A stretch of 64,000 bases of DNA from Ulota crispa. Its lineage: Eukaryota; Streptophyta; Bryopsida; Orthotrichales; Orthotrichaceae. A program made the position numbers and the translations under genes. How positions within the stretch are numbered: the first letter of the stretch is position 1; each line of letters starts with the position of its first letter. Shown piece after piece: positions 22,755 through 35,386 of this stretch. Where the stretch lies: contig OY987251.1 in NCBI GenBank assembly GCA_963920765.1, positions 7,939,219-8,003,218 of the forward strand, given 5' to 3'. Under the pieces are notes generated by a model, which saw only the letters and a program-made list of their open reading frames with translations, was not told where the DNA came from and did not search any database.

Positions 22755-24010
22755 GCCTGCACGCGCCGCCAAGCTTTGTTGTCAAGGCAGAGCCTCCAAC
22801 GTCAGAGAACAACATACAAATCAGTCAATCTCCGAGTTCCATGTGCCCGATCTCTCTAATTATCATGCAATGCGGCAAAATCCGCACGCAACAGGATTGT
22901 AAGTAAGGATTCGTTGAATTTTCTGCTCGAACTCTGCCATGAAGAAATCGACGTAACCGGCGGAGCGGAGGTTACACCAATAGCAAAGTTAATTTTACCT
23001 GCGTCAATAGAGCTCACTCGGGTTTTAAATTTTCTTGAATGCGTTCGCTGAGAGCAGTTCCACCGGCACTCGAATTCCACAAACATTCCAATCGAAGCAT
23101 CGCAACGGAAGCAAAATTAATGCAGCTCTCATCATTGCAACATTGCAACATGCTTGCAAAACGGCAGCTGAGGAATGCGCCTTCATAGGAAATCTCAGCT
23201 TCCAAGACCTAAGTCACGTCAAAACAGGACGTCGTCTGTTTAGCGAATTCGCAACAGGCTTAATCAATTGTCAACATATTGCTAAGCTTTCGCGGTTACG
23301 TTCAGTTTAAGCAACTCGGTTAAGGTTAGATAATAATGCAACTCAACGTACTTCACTCAGAAACACAGAAAATCAATGAAGCAAGACGCATAAACGCCGG
23401 AGAGAATAGACGATGAAAAATATTAAAAAATCTTTCACTAATGCTCTTTGAGCAATGTCGCTGGACTCATCAGGTTGAACCAAAGAGGCATACAACCGTT
23501 GATGGAATTGTATGTGACGCTAATTGCCTAAACCTCACTCGCTACTACATCTCCTCGGAGCTAATTGCTATCTACAGCAGTGACAAGAAATGCCTGAATA
23601 AGTAGGACGCACTACACTCCGAAACACGTGAAACATACGAAGAGAAGTAGAGATACTGTCACCAAATGCTCTTGGAGCGGTGTCGCTGTCACTCATCAGA
23701 TCGAACTCAAAGAACGCAAACTATTGTCAATGGAAAGTGTAAGCCCCGACCTCACTCTCCTCAGCTATCTCCTCATGCTAACGACATCGCCTGTGTAAAA
23801 TTGCGAGAAGTCATCTCGATTAAAAAAGCTCCATACAAGATCGGTGTTCTTACAAACTGGCGTACTCGCATTCACTGGTATATGTACACGTTGTCCTGTT
23901 TCTCGCAGCTTGGAGTGTTGAGAGGAGTCGCTACAGATTTCGGACAGTGTATTGTTTGCAACCCTCGAAAAATACAATGAACACACATTGTGCTTGAGGA
24001 ACGCTTGATA
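22755..24010 (-). promoter_or_regulatory. Upstream region of the flagellar gene, 3' flank of the TRM gene
   Basis: Both genes point left, so this 1.25-kb gap holds the 3' end of the TRM gene and the promoter of the flagellar gene. Two segments of about 40 bp recur at 23443 and 23669 (GCTCTT.GAGC.(A/G)TGTCGCTG ... CTCATCAG), within a looser duplication of about 225 bp. No exon is visible. No TATA box stands out. Confidence 0.4.
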
Positions 24011-27000
24011 TCAACCTCGTGTAGCAACAAGCAGGGAGGTCAAGTCATCGACAACCTCCGCAATCAAAACGTGGAGCAGCGTGCGCTCAATGTCGCTGCC
24101 GACATCGGCCACTTCATGGCCGAAGTGAATCCATCGACCTTCGGGAACATTCATATCATAGTCTATCAAATCATCCAGACAGTTGCCTGCGATGTCTTTC
24201 CAGTGGCAGAACATTCGGTGCACTTCGTGCGCAAGCTCTTCTCCGGAGATTGGCGAGCGGAACTTCGAGTTTGCGTGCAGGTCGGGGAACATCGGCAGGT
24301 CGACATAGAAGGACGACGTTTTAAGCCATGGTTCAAGAGCCACCACCTCGTGCACGGTATCGAAGAGAAGCTTTCGCTCTGATCTTACGCTTGGTCCCTG
24401 TTTCTTGCTTCCGAACTCGAGTCTCTGGAACAACGACTGGTTCGCGGCGCAGGGCCATGAAAGGTCTGCTTCTTCTCTGCTCAGATCCAAGACCTCTCTG
24501 ATGTAGTTCTTTTCCCGTTGTAGCTCTATTGGTGCATTAGCAATAATCTGTCGTTCTAAACCGATGCTCGTTACGTCAATACGTCGAATTCTTGAAATGT
24601 CCAGAATCGCTTGCTCGATCATGTTTGTTTCGATTGTCTCCGGCGTGCTCGGGTTTGAAAGCTGCGAGGTGCCGGTGAGGCCGCTCGCTTCAGGCGTCTC
24701 ATCTTTGTCGTTGTCTTCGATTGCAGAAGGCTTCTTGTCTCCGATGTGCTGCGCCTCTGCACAGTAGGAAAAGAAAACCGAAAGTGCTCAGGATTCTCTG
24801 ATCCGATTAACATGAAAACGCAGTTGTTGATAGAGAATGTTAATTCGGCAACTGCGAGGGAGGTGAACGAACCGGCAAGGCTTGTATCCGGAGTTGTAGG
24901 AACTTCATCAAGAAACGGGGATTGAAGAACGGAGACAGGACTCGGTTGTCCGAATTCGTCAGCACACAGAGCATGACTGTCGTCTCCATCTGAGAAGCCT
25001 TGTGCCAGATTTTCTTCGAATTTCTTCAAAGCCGGCGGTGTCATCACACCCTCACGCGCCAGTTTCTCTTCAAAATTCTTCAACGCCGATGGTGTCGTCA
25101 CATCCTCGAGCGCCAGTTTCTCTTCAAACTTCTTCAAAGCAGGTGGCGTCGATAGCGGACCTTCATTTTCCAGTTCCTCTTCGGATCGCTTCACAGCAGG
25201 TGGCGTCGACATAGCACCTTCATTTTTCAGTCTCTCTTCTAACGTCTTCACAGCTGAAGGCGTCGACATCATATCCTCATGTGCTAGTTTTTCTTCAAAT
25301 TCCCTCAGAGCTGGTGGCGTCATCCATCCCGTAAATACTGGCAAATTGTGACTCTGCGCATAAGACAGGGTTCAAGCAATCTCAGTCAAATCCTTAAAGA
25401 AGCGTCGCAACTCCGTTGCAAGCTGAAGCGAACGTCCATGATGCTCAAACTGGTGCGTGGAGCTTACCTCAAGATGCTCCGGGGTACAGCTAACGCTGTT
25501 ACTACAATTGTCGGACTCGGCTTCCTCAGCCTCCTCTTCATTTAGAACTCGTTCTCGAGGCTCTGATAAACAGAAGCTGCGTCGACAACTTGTGGACTCA
25601 TGCGATCGGTTCTCCGAAATGACTTCAAACATGTCGTGCAAATTGAGCTGACTGCGAGACGAGAATGAATTTGTTGAATCATACTTCGGACTATTCGGAA
25701 ACGTGCCCGGAACTCCGCTCTCGGTACTCGACTCAGGAGCTGGCGACACCTCAGGGCTGGTGAGATCCGCGGCCATAAGCGATCTGGAAAACTCTTTTCC
25801 AAACATTCGCTCAATAGACCGGTAATCTGCATCACCTTGTCGAAGTAACTGCAGCTCTTCTATAGCACGGATGGTCGTTCCAAGCTCAGGTGAGGCCCTG
25901 CGTGCATCCTTCTCTTCCATTGGAAGCTCCGGGAAGACATCGTCAATGGATCTGCACTTTGCTTGCACAGCATTTGCTGCCTCTTGCTGGTCAGTCGGTG
26001 ATACCGCAGGCTCTTGTACTGAATCTTCTTGAAGCTCCACACTCTCCATGACTTCCACATTAACCTTCTTGCTCGATTTTGACGTCCACGGGATGCTACT
26101 CGGCTTGCTCAATAGTTGCCGCATCCAAGCACCGTCTGTCCGTTTCATTACAAGAGCTTCACCTGATTCATTTCCTTCCTTCTTATTCCCTGGTTTTTTA
26201 AAAAGCATGTTGTAACTGAATCCTGCCACTTTTGCTTCTTTCGTAGGTGACGGTGCGACTGGCTTCTCCTCAGACGGAGATCCATGCTTCTCTTCGTCTT
26301 TGCAGTCGACTTCTTCAGTTTCCTTTGGAGGTGACGGTGCAATTGGTTTCACTTGCTTCCCGCTTCCACTCCGGAATCGCATGGACCGAAATCCACGAGG
26401 CTTCTCCGGTACAACACCAGGTGAGCTTTGGCTGGTACCAGGTTTAGGGTTTTGGTCAGGAGTATATGGCTCACGAGAGTTTGTCTTGGTGTTAGGTGAT
26501 GGAGTACCGGGGAGTTTTTCAGGCGCTACAGCTTGCGAGCAAGTATCATTCCTTTTCAGTTTCTTTCCTAAAGGATACTCACCGAGATCGGTTTTGAAGC
26601 CACGGATTGAAGACTCGTGAGAACGTAACAAGGTTCGGGGAGAGTCTTCCACTATTTTAGGGTATGCAGTTCTCGGTCTGTGAGACTGCAGGGGAGACGA
26701 TGAAGCACCTGCGGTTCTACTCACTTGTCTACTTGGAGCTCTGAAAGTACTCCGGCTTCCAGTGGAATTTGACTCAGCTCTATCATCCTTTCTACTCCTA
26801 GATTGGCCTCTACCTATCTTTGTTGCAGAATTAGCCGGACTTCCTCCTCGGCTGTTGCTGGAAGCTCCAAAGGTCCTCTTCTCAGGTCGACGGTTCTCGC
26901 TTTCATGCGAGTCATTGTTTGTAATAGAATATTTCCTCCTTTGAGCCATTGGCACCTCCAGAGTTTTCACTGCCACCTCCAGAAGCCGGACGGCGTTCTT

Positions 27001-27573
27001 TCCCCCGAGCATTGATGGCGAGACAATCGGGGAATGGGAGCCCTTAGACACTGACGACAGAATTGGAGAAGGGGAGTTTTGAGGTATCGAAGTAGGAAGC
27101 GTGGGAGCAGCATCTGTTCGTTGCAGCCGAGCAAGAAAGGGCTGCTTCATGGAGTCTTTTGATCCTTCCTGTAAAGTTGGAGGCCTCTGAGCTCCAGAAA
27201 GCTCACGTTTCCCGACATTAGCTCCTGGCTTCTTCTTTTGCGACAAAGCCCCTTTCGCATCCAGCCCCTTCTTCGTGAAGCTTGGAAGCTTTTCTTTCAA
27301 GGTTTTTTTGGACTGCTGTAGCTCCACGCGGAGAAGCTCTTGGAGCAACACGGGAGAAGGAGCTATTGACACTGTTTCAGTCTGTGATGTTCCAGATTTC
27401 GAAGACGATCTTTCAGGAAAAGAGTCCAGGCCCATGAGCCGGGCTACTACGCCGGGAGAGCGTTTACTTTTGGCATCCGACTTGATAGACGCGGGGCTCG
27501 ATGTGGACTGCAATGCTGACGGCGTGTTCTGCGAGGTCGAAACAGCCTCCTCCTTCTGCACATGCAAGCTCAT
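24011..27573 (-). CDS. LONGIFOLIA/TRM-family protein (DUF3741 and DUF4378)
   Basis: Exons 25468-27573, 24873-25353 and 24011-24756 join in phases 0 and 1 to give about 1,110 residues. Near the start (residues 43-50) is VARLMGLD, the DUF3741 signature of TON1-recruiting-motif proteins. A long Ser/Pro/Lys-rich disordered region follows. The second exon carries six tandem 18-19-residue repeats of the type TPPALKKFEEKLA, then the family motif PSPVSVLQSPF. The last exon is the C-terminal DUF4378 block (ISGEELAHEVHRMFCHWKD, IERTLLHVLIAEVVDDL). Members recruit TON1 to cortical microtubules or steer cell elongation, so that role is inferred. The ATG at 27573 is used. A strong acceptor (GTGCAG|AAGGAGG) lies just inside it, so the protein may really begin in upstream exons. 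The repeats are unusual for the family as I know it. Confidence 0.88.
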
Positions 27574-27841
27574 GTTTATTAAAAATGGCGGCTTTCAATG
27601 AACTCCTGAAGCTCAAAGCACTCGAACGTGACAATCATGGCGCTCTGAAACACACCAGGTTAACGAAACTGACCACATCCTTCTGCATGTGCACGATTGA
27701 GATACCATTTTGAGAAGGCGGGACTTTCGTAGTCTACAATGCAAAGAGCATTTCCCTGGTTTGCAACTCTGCTCACAGTCTCGATGCTATACCAGTGAAC
27801 AACAAGACTGTTTGGTGGAGTTCACAAACTCGGGTGCTTAC

Positions 27842-28538
27842 CAGTGGAAGCTTTGCAGCGGCGGTGCTTGTGTGTTCGGTGAAGCTCCCATCTCTTCTAG
27901 CATAAAGATTATCGTCGGTTGGCCTACCTGTCAGAAATTTGAAGTCAAGCATGAGAAAACGCAAGCTAACCATTGTTCACTCAATTATAGCATAAGCGGA
28001 GCAGCTACTCAAGTTGCTGAAGCGGAAGACCTAATTATCCAGGGAATGAGCTCGACGTTCTAAGAACCGACACACGCAGAGGGAGGTGCTTGGAGAAGAA
28101 ACCATTCCTTCAAAACTGGTAATATTTCCTTTAAATTAACTAGTTGAATGTGGATTTGGATTTTCACATTTTTTTTTACTACGAACCGTTGCCGGGAAGA
28201 CGTACAGTACAGTACAGAGGAACGCACTTCGACAATGAACAGTAGACTTGATTCTCTGCTGATCGCATCATTTTCGATGGAAGGGGTTCAATTAAAGCAG
28301 AGTAGTTCTGGGTGAGTGCAGAATACGTTGACTTGAGAGAGAGTATACCTGCAACGATACGCTTGGTGGAGGAGAAGCGCTTGCTGAGAGTCCAGTCTTG
28401 AATCAGGTGGTAAACCGCGCCTGCACAGCTACTGCCCACTCGTGGCGACTGGCCGCCAGCGTACTGGAAGGACGGCGTCCGACGATGGGCGACCTCCCGC
28501 CGATGGGCCGCCTCGGTGAGCTCGTCCATCACCCTCAT
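27842..28538 (-). other. Candidate 5' exons of the TRM gene
   Basis: From an ATG at 28538 a frame runs to a good donor at 28349 (TTGCAG|GTATAC) and includes GAVYHLIQDWTLSKRF and SSTKRI. This resembles the short N-terminal motif (LFD/W...KR) of LONGIFOLIA-type proteins. A 55-nt block 27842-27896 has a good acceptor (GCTAG|AAG) and donor (CACTG|GTAAGC) and stays open. Joined directly to the main exon the phase gives a stop, so either one more small exon is missing or these are leader exons. Confidence 0.45.
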
Positions 28539-30454
28539 GGATTCAGACGCCAGCCAACCGCCTCACACTTCGACCTCGTACCTTTCCACGTCCCGAAGCT
28601 CGTCACTATCGTTGCCTTGGGCTCAGATGGTTTGATAACAACAACAATCCCATACAAGCAGGAGGGTAATGGAGACGAAGACTGCCTCCTCCGTCACCCG
28701 AACAACATTGTCGATGAGTATAGTACTCGTGAAGAGTGTGGAGCCGATTGCAATGCTTGTATTGCCATGGCGGCATAGTAAGGTAACCTGTGCTCCCAAT
28801 TCTCAACTCCACAGAAGCTCTCAATATGGCGAGCAATACGCTGAAGCTGGTCGGGCTATTCAGAGAACGACGTCCCGTCTAAAATGCAAACCTGATTGAA
28901 CAGAACAGAAGCCACAGTCTAGATGGAGAGGAACGGAAGGTCGGCAACGAGTACTGCTTGAAAACTGAATCAGAAACCCAATGCGCTCGAAGACAATCGA
29001 GGTATTCATGGATAAGCATTGACCTCCATGATAATGCAATACACGCAGCCCTAGCTGAAAGACAAACCGGTGAAAGAGACACAGAAAGCGACACTACCAA
29101 GACGGCAATCAGGGAACTGATCGGTGGCAACGATGAACGACGACCAACTCTGCTACGAGGACGACATGCTGCTGCTACATCACTGGAATAAACTCCGGGG
29201 CGTGTGTAGGGATTGTGCCAATGATCGAGCCATCATTGATAGATCTACAAAGTGAGACAAAGGGAAGTAAGTCAAGTCGATGATGAAGAAACCTGCCGCT
29301 TCGCAATCTCCCAGGAGTGCTCGTGACATGAGATCGCTTTCAGAAAAGGCCCAGAAAAGGTCCAGGAAAGGGGAATGATGATGAGAAAACCGCCGTGCGT
29401 AATCGCCATCATCGATCGACCGAGGGGTAAGTCAGCTAGCTTAGCGCTGATGAGTGCTGAAAAAAACTAACCTGCTCAACGTTCATGGCTTCATGCCCTG
29501 CAACCGTACTCTCCCCTCCCCCCCTATGGGGCTTTTCATAAAACCTTGCCTTTAATGACGCAACCTCCATTCACTTGGACGCACGCTCATCAACGCCCCC
29601 CCCTACCTGGCGCAGCAAATCGCTCCAAAGGAGCGAGACGACTGCTGGCTACCACTCTGATTATTAAGCTTAACTTACTATCCCAGCGGATTAGCCAGCT
29701 CTAGTTAAATAAAAATGAGTCCAGGCAAGAGAAAGCTCCTGGGGGGTCTGTCAATCCATAACCACGCCCCTGCCTGCAACTGGTATTACTGACTCACCCT
29801 TCTCTCTCTCTCTCTCTCATCAAACAAACTTGGTTTAACTTAAGCCCATAACCACGCCCTGCCTGCAACTGGTAAGCTTACTTTACTGACTCACCTCACT
29901 CTCTCTTTCTCTCTCATCAAACAAACTTTGTTTTTAACTTACTGCAAGTTCGGAAAAAGGGAGAATGAAAAAGCTGGGCAGAAGTAAGTTAAGTAAAGCT
30001 TGCCGTTGACGTGACTTTGTTGAGATTTAATTGTTTTAATCTGGTGGTAGTAAATCCCAAGGATTTGGCTCCGGCTTTCTGCTGCAACGCATTCATGTCG
30101 CTTGCGTTGATGACCAGGGTGCGATTCGTGTGATGCTTGAGAATGAGAGGAAGGGGAGTTATGGCGATGGGGGCTAAGGACGACGCTGGCTGCCGTGGGA
30201 GAGAAAAAAGCAATGGCCTCGCCTCGGGAAGAGGGCCGACCGGGCGAGGGTGACACAGGGCGACATCCAGGGGGCAGGGGCTAAGTAGAGCCCTTTCCCC
30301 TTCCCCTAGGGGTTTTGTCATTATGGTGAGTTGTGAAACCCCGTAAGTTTGAATTCAAATTTTGTTTGTACTCCTAATGATCACCAGTGTTTTTGGGCAT
30401 GTGTTGGTTTTATGTAGGGGAAGGGCCTCATGCGAAGGGCATTCTCAGGGTTAA
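28539..30454. other. Upstream flank of the TRM gene with a ~100-bp tandem duplication
   Basis: The region is GC-richer up to about 29200, then mixed. The segment 29752-29847 (CATAACCACGCCCCTGCCTG ... CATCAAACAAACTTGG) is repeated at about 29848-29942, each copy with a CT-rich run. Open frames at 29939-30321 are Pro/Arg/Ser-rich and unlike any family I recognise; they are probably chance in a GC-rich patch. Confidence 0.45.
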
Positions 30455-31597
30455 CCCTTTAAAGATCACACACATTTTCCCAAAATCCACTTGAAACAGG
30501 GGCAATAAAATTAGATGTGCATTTGAATCAAATATGGTCCCAATTTGAATAATCCAACCGTATAAATGTGAAGGACATTTTGTTTGTTGTAATATCTCAA
30601 AATTTTAGCTAGATCTATTGTTGAAGGTGCAATATTATAATGATTGAGTGAGCCGTACAAGGAAAATCTTTAATTTTTCATGCTTGTGTGGTTTTGAATG
30701 TTAACGCTTCATGCAAGCGTTGATTGAGAAGAGTCTTACATTTCTAGAAAGCAAGGTTTTCCACCTTTCCAACAAGACCGGTTTCACACAAAATAGACAA
30801 AAATAGCAATCACAAGGTATAGCTAAGTGGACAAAAAGGGTCAAAAATCCCATTTTCTATGCTACCCTAAAATGGTTCTACAAGAAATCTGATAATTGTT
30901 ATGGAAAATCCAATCAGTGAAAGCAATCAAGAATTGCCCTTAAACGTAGGATTAAATTTTTAAAAAATAAAATGATAGTACCATTTCAATGGATTCTCAA
31001 ATACTACAATTGTACTACTATTGTATAGAGAAACAATACAAGCATATTCCTTAAGCAATTTGAAATTTTTTAAGATTTCACAATTGAAATGTGGCATTCT
31101 TCTTGGATGTTTGATGTTCAGTTAGGCCTCTCTTATTGCATATTCCCTATTTGCATAACTACTTGGAGTTCTTAAATTGCATACTCTCTATGTGCATAAA
31201 GTGTGGTCCCGTAATCATGGATGGAGTTATTTTTGTCAAAGTGGGACCACCAAAGTACAATGTCACCAATAGTAAATGTGCTTGAACCTCTTTGTGTGCA
31301 TACTATTAAAAAAACTTCCCACCGTTCCCATGCAATAAGCAAGGTTTGAGTGTATTGTGTTGTTGCTTTGATCCATCTTTGACCAAATATGGATACGTAT
31401 TTTGAGGCCATGATGTATAAACACCATTATTTAACAACTCACATATATGATTCCATTGTCGTTTCTTGGGTTGGATGCAAAATTCTTGTGACCACAAGTG
31501 TTCTTCAAGATCATTTTCCAAATTATTGAGCGATTTTACTATATAGGCCAAAAACTACTCTCCCGAACCAAAATATGGTTTGGTGGTCTCTAAAGGG
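30455..31597. mobile_element. 1.14-kb TTAA-bounded element
   Basis: TTAA at 30451-30454 is followed by CCCTTTAAAGATCACAC. The right end reads GTGGTCTCTAAAGGG followed by TTAA at 31598-31601. The ends match as a 15-bp inverted repeat with two or three mismatches, and both TTAA sites are intact. It is the longest of the TTAA-bounded set. I see no transposase frame, so it is non-autonomous. Confidence 0.65.
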
Positions 31598-31601
31598 TTA
31601 A

Positions 31602-32199
31602 GCCCCTAGGAACATGGGGTGGAGCTTGAGTAATTAGTTGTGTAAACATGAGATTGGGTGTGAGACCCATAATTTGAACAATTGCTAGTGTTGTTTTAAA
31701 CATTTGTTGGTTTTGTGTACAAGAAAGGCCTCACGCATAGGGCATTCTTGTACTTAAGTCACTAGGAACATGAGCAGAGCTTGAGTAATTAGTGGTGCAA
31801 ACTTGAGTAATTAGTGGTGCAAACTTGAGTAATTAGTGGTGCAAACTTGAGTAATTAGTGGTGCAAACTTGAGATTGGTTGTGTGTAAGGCCCTTACCTT
31901 GCTTAGAGGCTTGCTTGAAGAGTCTACTAGAATGTGTCCTTTGAGTACCATTACTTAGTGTAACACCATTTTTGCAAGTTTTATTGTTGTATTCACAAGT
32001 ATAAGGGTAACCAAAAATGCAAAGGGTTATGCATAGGATTTTTTTTAGCAAGGTTGCCGTTTAACAAAACTTAATATGGAGAAATGTTTTGAATTGCAAA
32101 ATGGAAATCAAATGTGTATATTTTGAAATTTAGAATATAACTATACAATTGGATTGCACCAATAATATGTATGTATTACACACATATACACATGTGTAT
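31602..32199. repeat. Gap with a 22-bp tandem repeat
   Basis: Four near-perfect copies of ACTTGAGTAATTAGTGGTGCAA run from about 31780 to 31868; related single words occur at about 31628. No gene is visible in the rest of the gap. Confidence 0.8.
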
Positions 32200-32562
32200 G
32201 GAATTGCTAAAATTACACCCCTATGAGGATATACTTTAAGAATTTAATGCTATTTTTTGGTTATTTGAGTGGTCCATCATTCATTCAACTATGGCATTAC
32301 CACATCCTTAAAAGATAGAAGAACACATACAAATTTTTGTTGAACTTTCATTGCATCATTGTTTTTTTTTCTGTGTTTTTGTTTTAATTAATTCAAAAGT
32401 CTTATATTTTTGGTTTTAAATTCAAGCACCTCCAATTTTTTTGAATATAACCTTAGAACAATAAAGGTGAAACAAGTATTATGATCCAACTCAAAAAACA
32501 TAGCATAATATTCTCAAATTTCATGCTCAAAACACACCTTGGGTATGGCTTTAGCAATTCCC
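32200..32562. mobile_element. TIR MITE, GGAATT(A/G)CTA family, copy 1
   Basis: It starts GGAATTGCTAAAATTACACC and ends GGTATGGCTTTAGCAATTCC. Its interior matches the inverse of the copy at 42190-42587: TTTCATGCTC, AATATAACCTTAGAA and CATCATTCATTCAA. Both copies are flanked by TATA-rich DNA. It is non-coding. Confidence 0.7.
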
Positions 32563-33352
32563 TATTTGTATACATATATATACATATAAATAAACATATA
32601 TTTATTTATTTGTATACATATAATAATATAATAATAAAATTAGATTTCTTCCCTATTAAAAACTCCAGGAAAATTGTGTCATTTAAACTATATGATTGGC
32701 CATTTAACCCATGGTCTCCACACCTCTTATATCTTTTATTTAAAAAATGTAATGGATTATTCATAAAAGACCTTGGGGAGATCACTAGCGCATGCTTCAA
32801 GAACCACGTGACTTAAAAAATAGGGTGCATTTAATTCAAAGGACAACAAATATATATAATATGTAGAGCTACTATAGAGTTCATGAAATAATATATACTT
32901 TAGTATATATAAAGTAGGGTATGTAAAATCATTAGATAGTAGGATTTTTATTAATAAACTAGCTTGGAAAAATAGGGGTTATAAAAAAATTTAGTGTTGT
33001 TTCTTGCTCTCCATGTCAATGTGTTCTAAATACGTGCTATAGAATTGAGAAATACTAAAAACTTGTTAATAAAAAATTGCACTTGGACAATAGCCCTTTA
33101 ATTCATATGCTTGTTATTGGTTTCATGGTGAATACCATGTGTGTATATGTAATTGATGAATAATGGAGATAGGATAAAATTGGACAAACAAAATTTATAC
33201 ATTAAACCGCCTCATTTAAAAACCAATGAAAGAATCTATAAAAAAACACATAGGGTATTAGAAATGTGACTTGCATAGCTTTTTATATAAAAATACGGTC
33301 ATTTTTAATACTATGTTTTAGATAAATATGCCTACATCAAATACCCTCTTAA
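32563..33352. other. AT-rich gap, nothing assignable
   Basis: TATA-type simple sequence near 32570-32640, then AT-rich DNA without exon signals. The open frames at 32481-32816 are low-complexity. Confidence 0.45.
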
Positions 33353-34280
33353 CCCCTAAAGGACTGAGACATTTTTCAATGAAAATCACTCAAAACTGCC
33401 ACTTTTGCGGGGGTTAGTAAGTAGGTATATATATTTTTAATTTGGTAAATCCAACCATAAGATCTTGCCCTAGACTAGATTAGGTTCTTGTGGAAAAAAA
33501 ATTAGGTCATTCCAGATGGACATGAGTGAGATACTTACCTCTAAAGTGAAAAGAAAAGTTTTTTTCATGCTGCCCCAAAATTTCAAAAGCCTTTGACCAC
33601 TCTTATAACAAAAAAGTCGCTCTATGCAACTTTGCGCTTTATTTTTCCCATGTAGGAGATTGAGTTAGCTATGTGTCAAAGAATTTTCAAATCAATTGGA
33701 ACTATACAACACATGGAAAAAAATTGTAAGTAAAAAGAAGTAGAGAATGAGTCAAAACATTAAATTGTTAAGAATTTAATTATTAAAATGAAAAATGCAA
33801 ATCCCCATGGTTATAATGTTGCAATAAACAATCTCTATCCTTTGGTTTTGTTTTGTTTTCAAAATGTTGAAAATTGAGTAAAACAAAGGACTTCAAAGTT
33901 TATTTTAGAGTAGAGAATCCATAATTGCCCGCAAACAAAAACTCCTCATAACTTTCATCTCATTCATTCAAATTGAATGATTCAAAGCTTCTCACCTATT
34001 AAAAATTCTAAAGAAACAATTTCCAATTTTAATTTTAAAAAAATTAGTTTTTAAACAAGTTTTTGAGGTGCCCGGGCAGGCAGTCCTCCCCAAAATTTCA
34101 GAAATTCTTACGTAACTTCTTCAATAATTGTTGGAATGAGGAAAAAATTAGATGCCCACATAGATCTTTGAATTCCCCATCTTCAATAAAAGTTTCAAAA
34201 AATCACACAAAAGTAGCTTATCCACAGGTACATGCCCAAACTCCCACCTGTCCCCCAAAGGGACAACGATCCTTTAGGGG
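33353..34280. mobile_element. TTAA-bounded ~920-bp element, copy A
   Basis: TTAA at 33349-33352, then CCCCTAAAGGACTGAG. The right end is GATCCTTTAGGGG followed by TGAA, a decayed TTAA. The interior is shared with copies at 46102-47015 (inverse orientation) and 49581-50498: AAAACTGCCACTTTT near one end, and AGATGCCCACATAGATCTTT, ACATGCCC and TGTCCC..AAGGGACAA near the other. Two open frames of about 75 residues are conserved between copies only because the DNA is. Confidence 0.75.
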
Positions 34281-34983
34281 TGAACTCATGTGTATATCAT
34301 AAAATTACAAGAAGTGATCTCCCCAAGTAAAAGACTCTACATGTGAAAGTGTTGCAAGTGACTTTTGTGCATATGTTCCCTTGCATGTGTACATATTCAT
34401 GAAAGATTCTACATGTGAAGGTTTTGCAAGTGGGTTTTATGCATATGTTCCCTTACATGTGTACATGTATGTATATATACCCATCTGCACATGCCATTTT
34501 TAGAAATCTAAATTTATTTTGAATTTGATCACAAGGAGATTGTTTGATGCTATGGGAGTGAAGGTTGTTGAAGTGGATAATGAACGTGAAGATGTCATGG
34601 CAATGTCTTGAAATTCTATATGATAGTGCACAAAAGGCGTGGTATCTACAAATGGTATGTTTTAAGATTTTTATGTCAATGGAAAGCCCTCAATAAGGCG
34701 CATCTACTTATATGTGGTGAGATAATGATTTCAAGTGTTTGTAAGCATGTAGAATTGTAGATAGAGTCCCAGTTGTACCATTGGTCACTCTTCAAATCAA
34801 ACTTCTTTGAAAAAACCTTTTATTTCAATCCCAAGTTGTCTTACACTACTAAGCTGTTGTATATTTTTTCTAGTGTTTATTGAGCAAGTTTGTTTTTCTT
34901 AAAAGGCTTTTGAATTGCAAGTTGAATTAAGTAAAACATTCCCATATTTCTACTTCTACTTAATGTGCAAGAAAAAATGACTA
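34281..34983. other. Gap with a ~85-bp duplicated stretch, no gene
   Basis: The words CTACATGTGAA(A/G)G.(G/T)TTGCAAGTG and TGCATATGTTCCCTT.CATGTGTACAT recur at about 34332 and 34410. The rest is AT-rich and shows no exon. Confidence 0.5.
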
Positions 34984-35386
34984 CTTGTAGGTTGAAAGCA
35001 AATTCGGCATAAAATGATTCTCCAAAATTTTGCATAATCATTTTATAAATTCTTCTCCAAAAATGTCTAATGTCAAAACAAATCAAAAAATTGAAATACC
35101 AAATATTATAAAAGTTATTAAACTTAACTAATAATGAAAGGTCAAGGTTGATTCCAAGAGGGCTCAATCTACTGCAAATTCTATAACAAGGATAAATTTT
35201 AGAAAGTGGAAGATGCTTAGAAAGAAGCTTAATTCTACTAAAAAAATTGGTTGAATGTCAATTAATTACGACTTGTTCTAAAAGTGCCTAATCTTAATTA
35301 ATTATGAAATTTGATGCCAAATTAGATTTTTCTGAAAAAATAATCAATTCGGTAAAAACCTGCCAAATCTGCTCTCAACCTACAAG
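34984..35386. mobile_element. TA-flanked TIR MITE, CTTGTAGGTTGA family, copy 1
   Basis: The ends CTTGTAGGTTGAAAGCAAAT and ATCTGCTCTCAACCTACAAG are inverted repeats of about 20 bp. Both sides are flanked by TA. A second copy, aligned along its whole length, is at 40226-40624. TA target sites suggest the Tc1/mariner superfamily. It is non-coding. Confidence 0.8.

Noticed and set aside
29939-30321. Overlapping Pro/Arg-rich minus-strand open frames
   Set aside because: GC-rich composition explains the open frames; no splice sites, domain or start context.
34063-34302. Open frame with CPHRSLNSPSSIKVSKNHTK-like sequence, also seen near 46073 and 36740
   Set aside because: The three frames lie in copies of the same TTAA-bounded repeat, so their similarity follows from the DNA. 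They are short, on different strands relative to neighbours, and match no known transposase.
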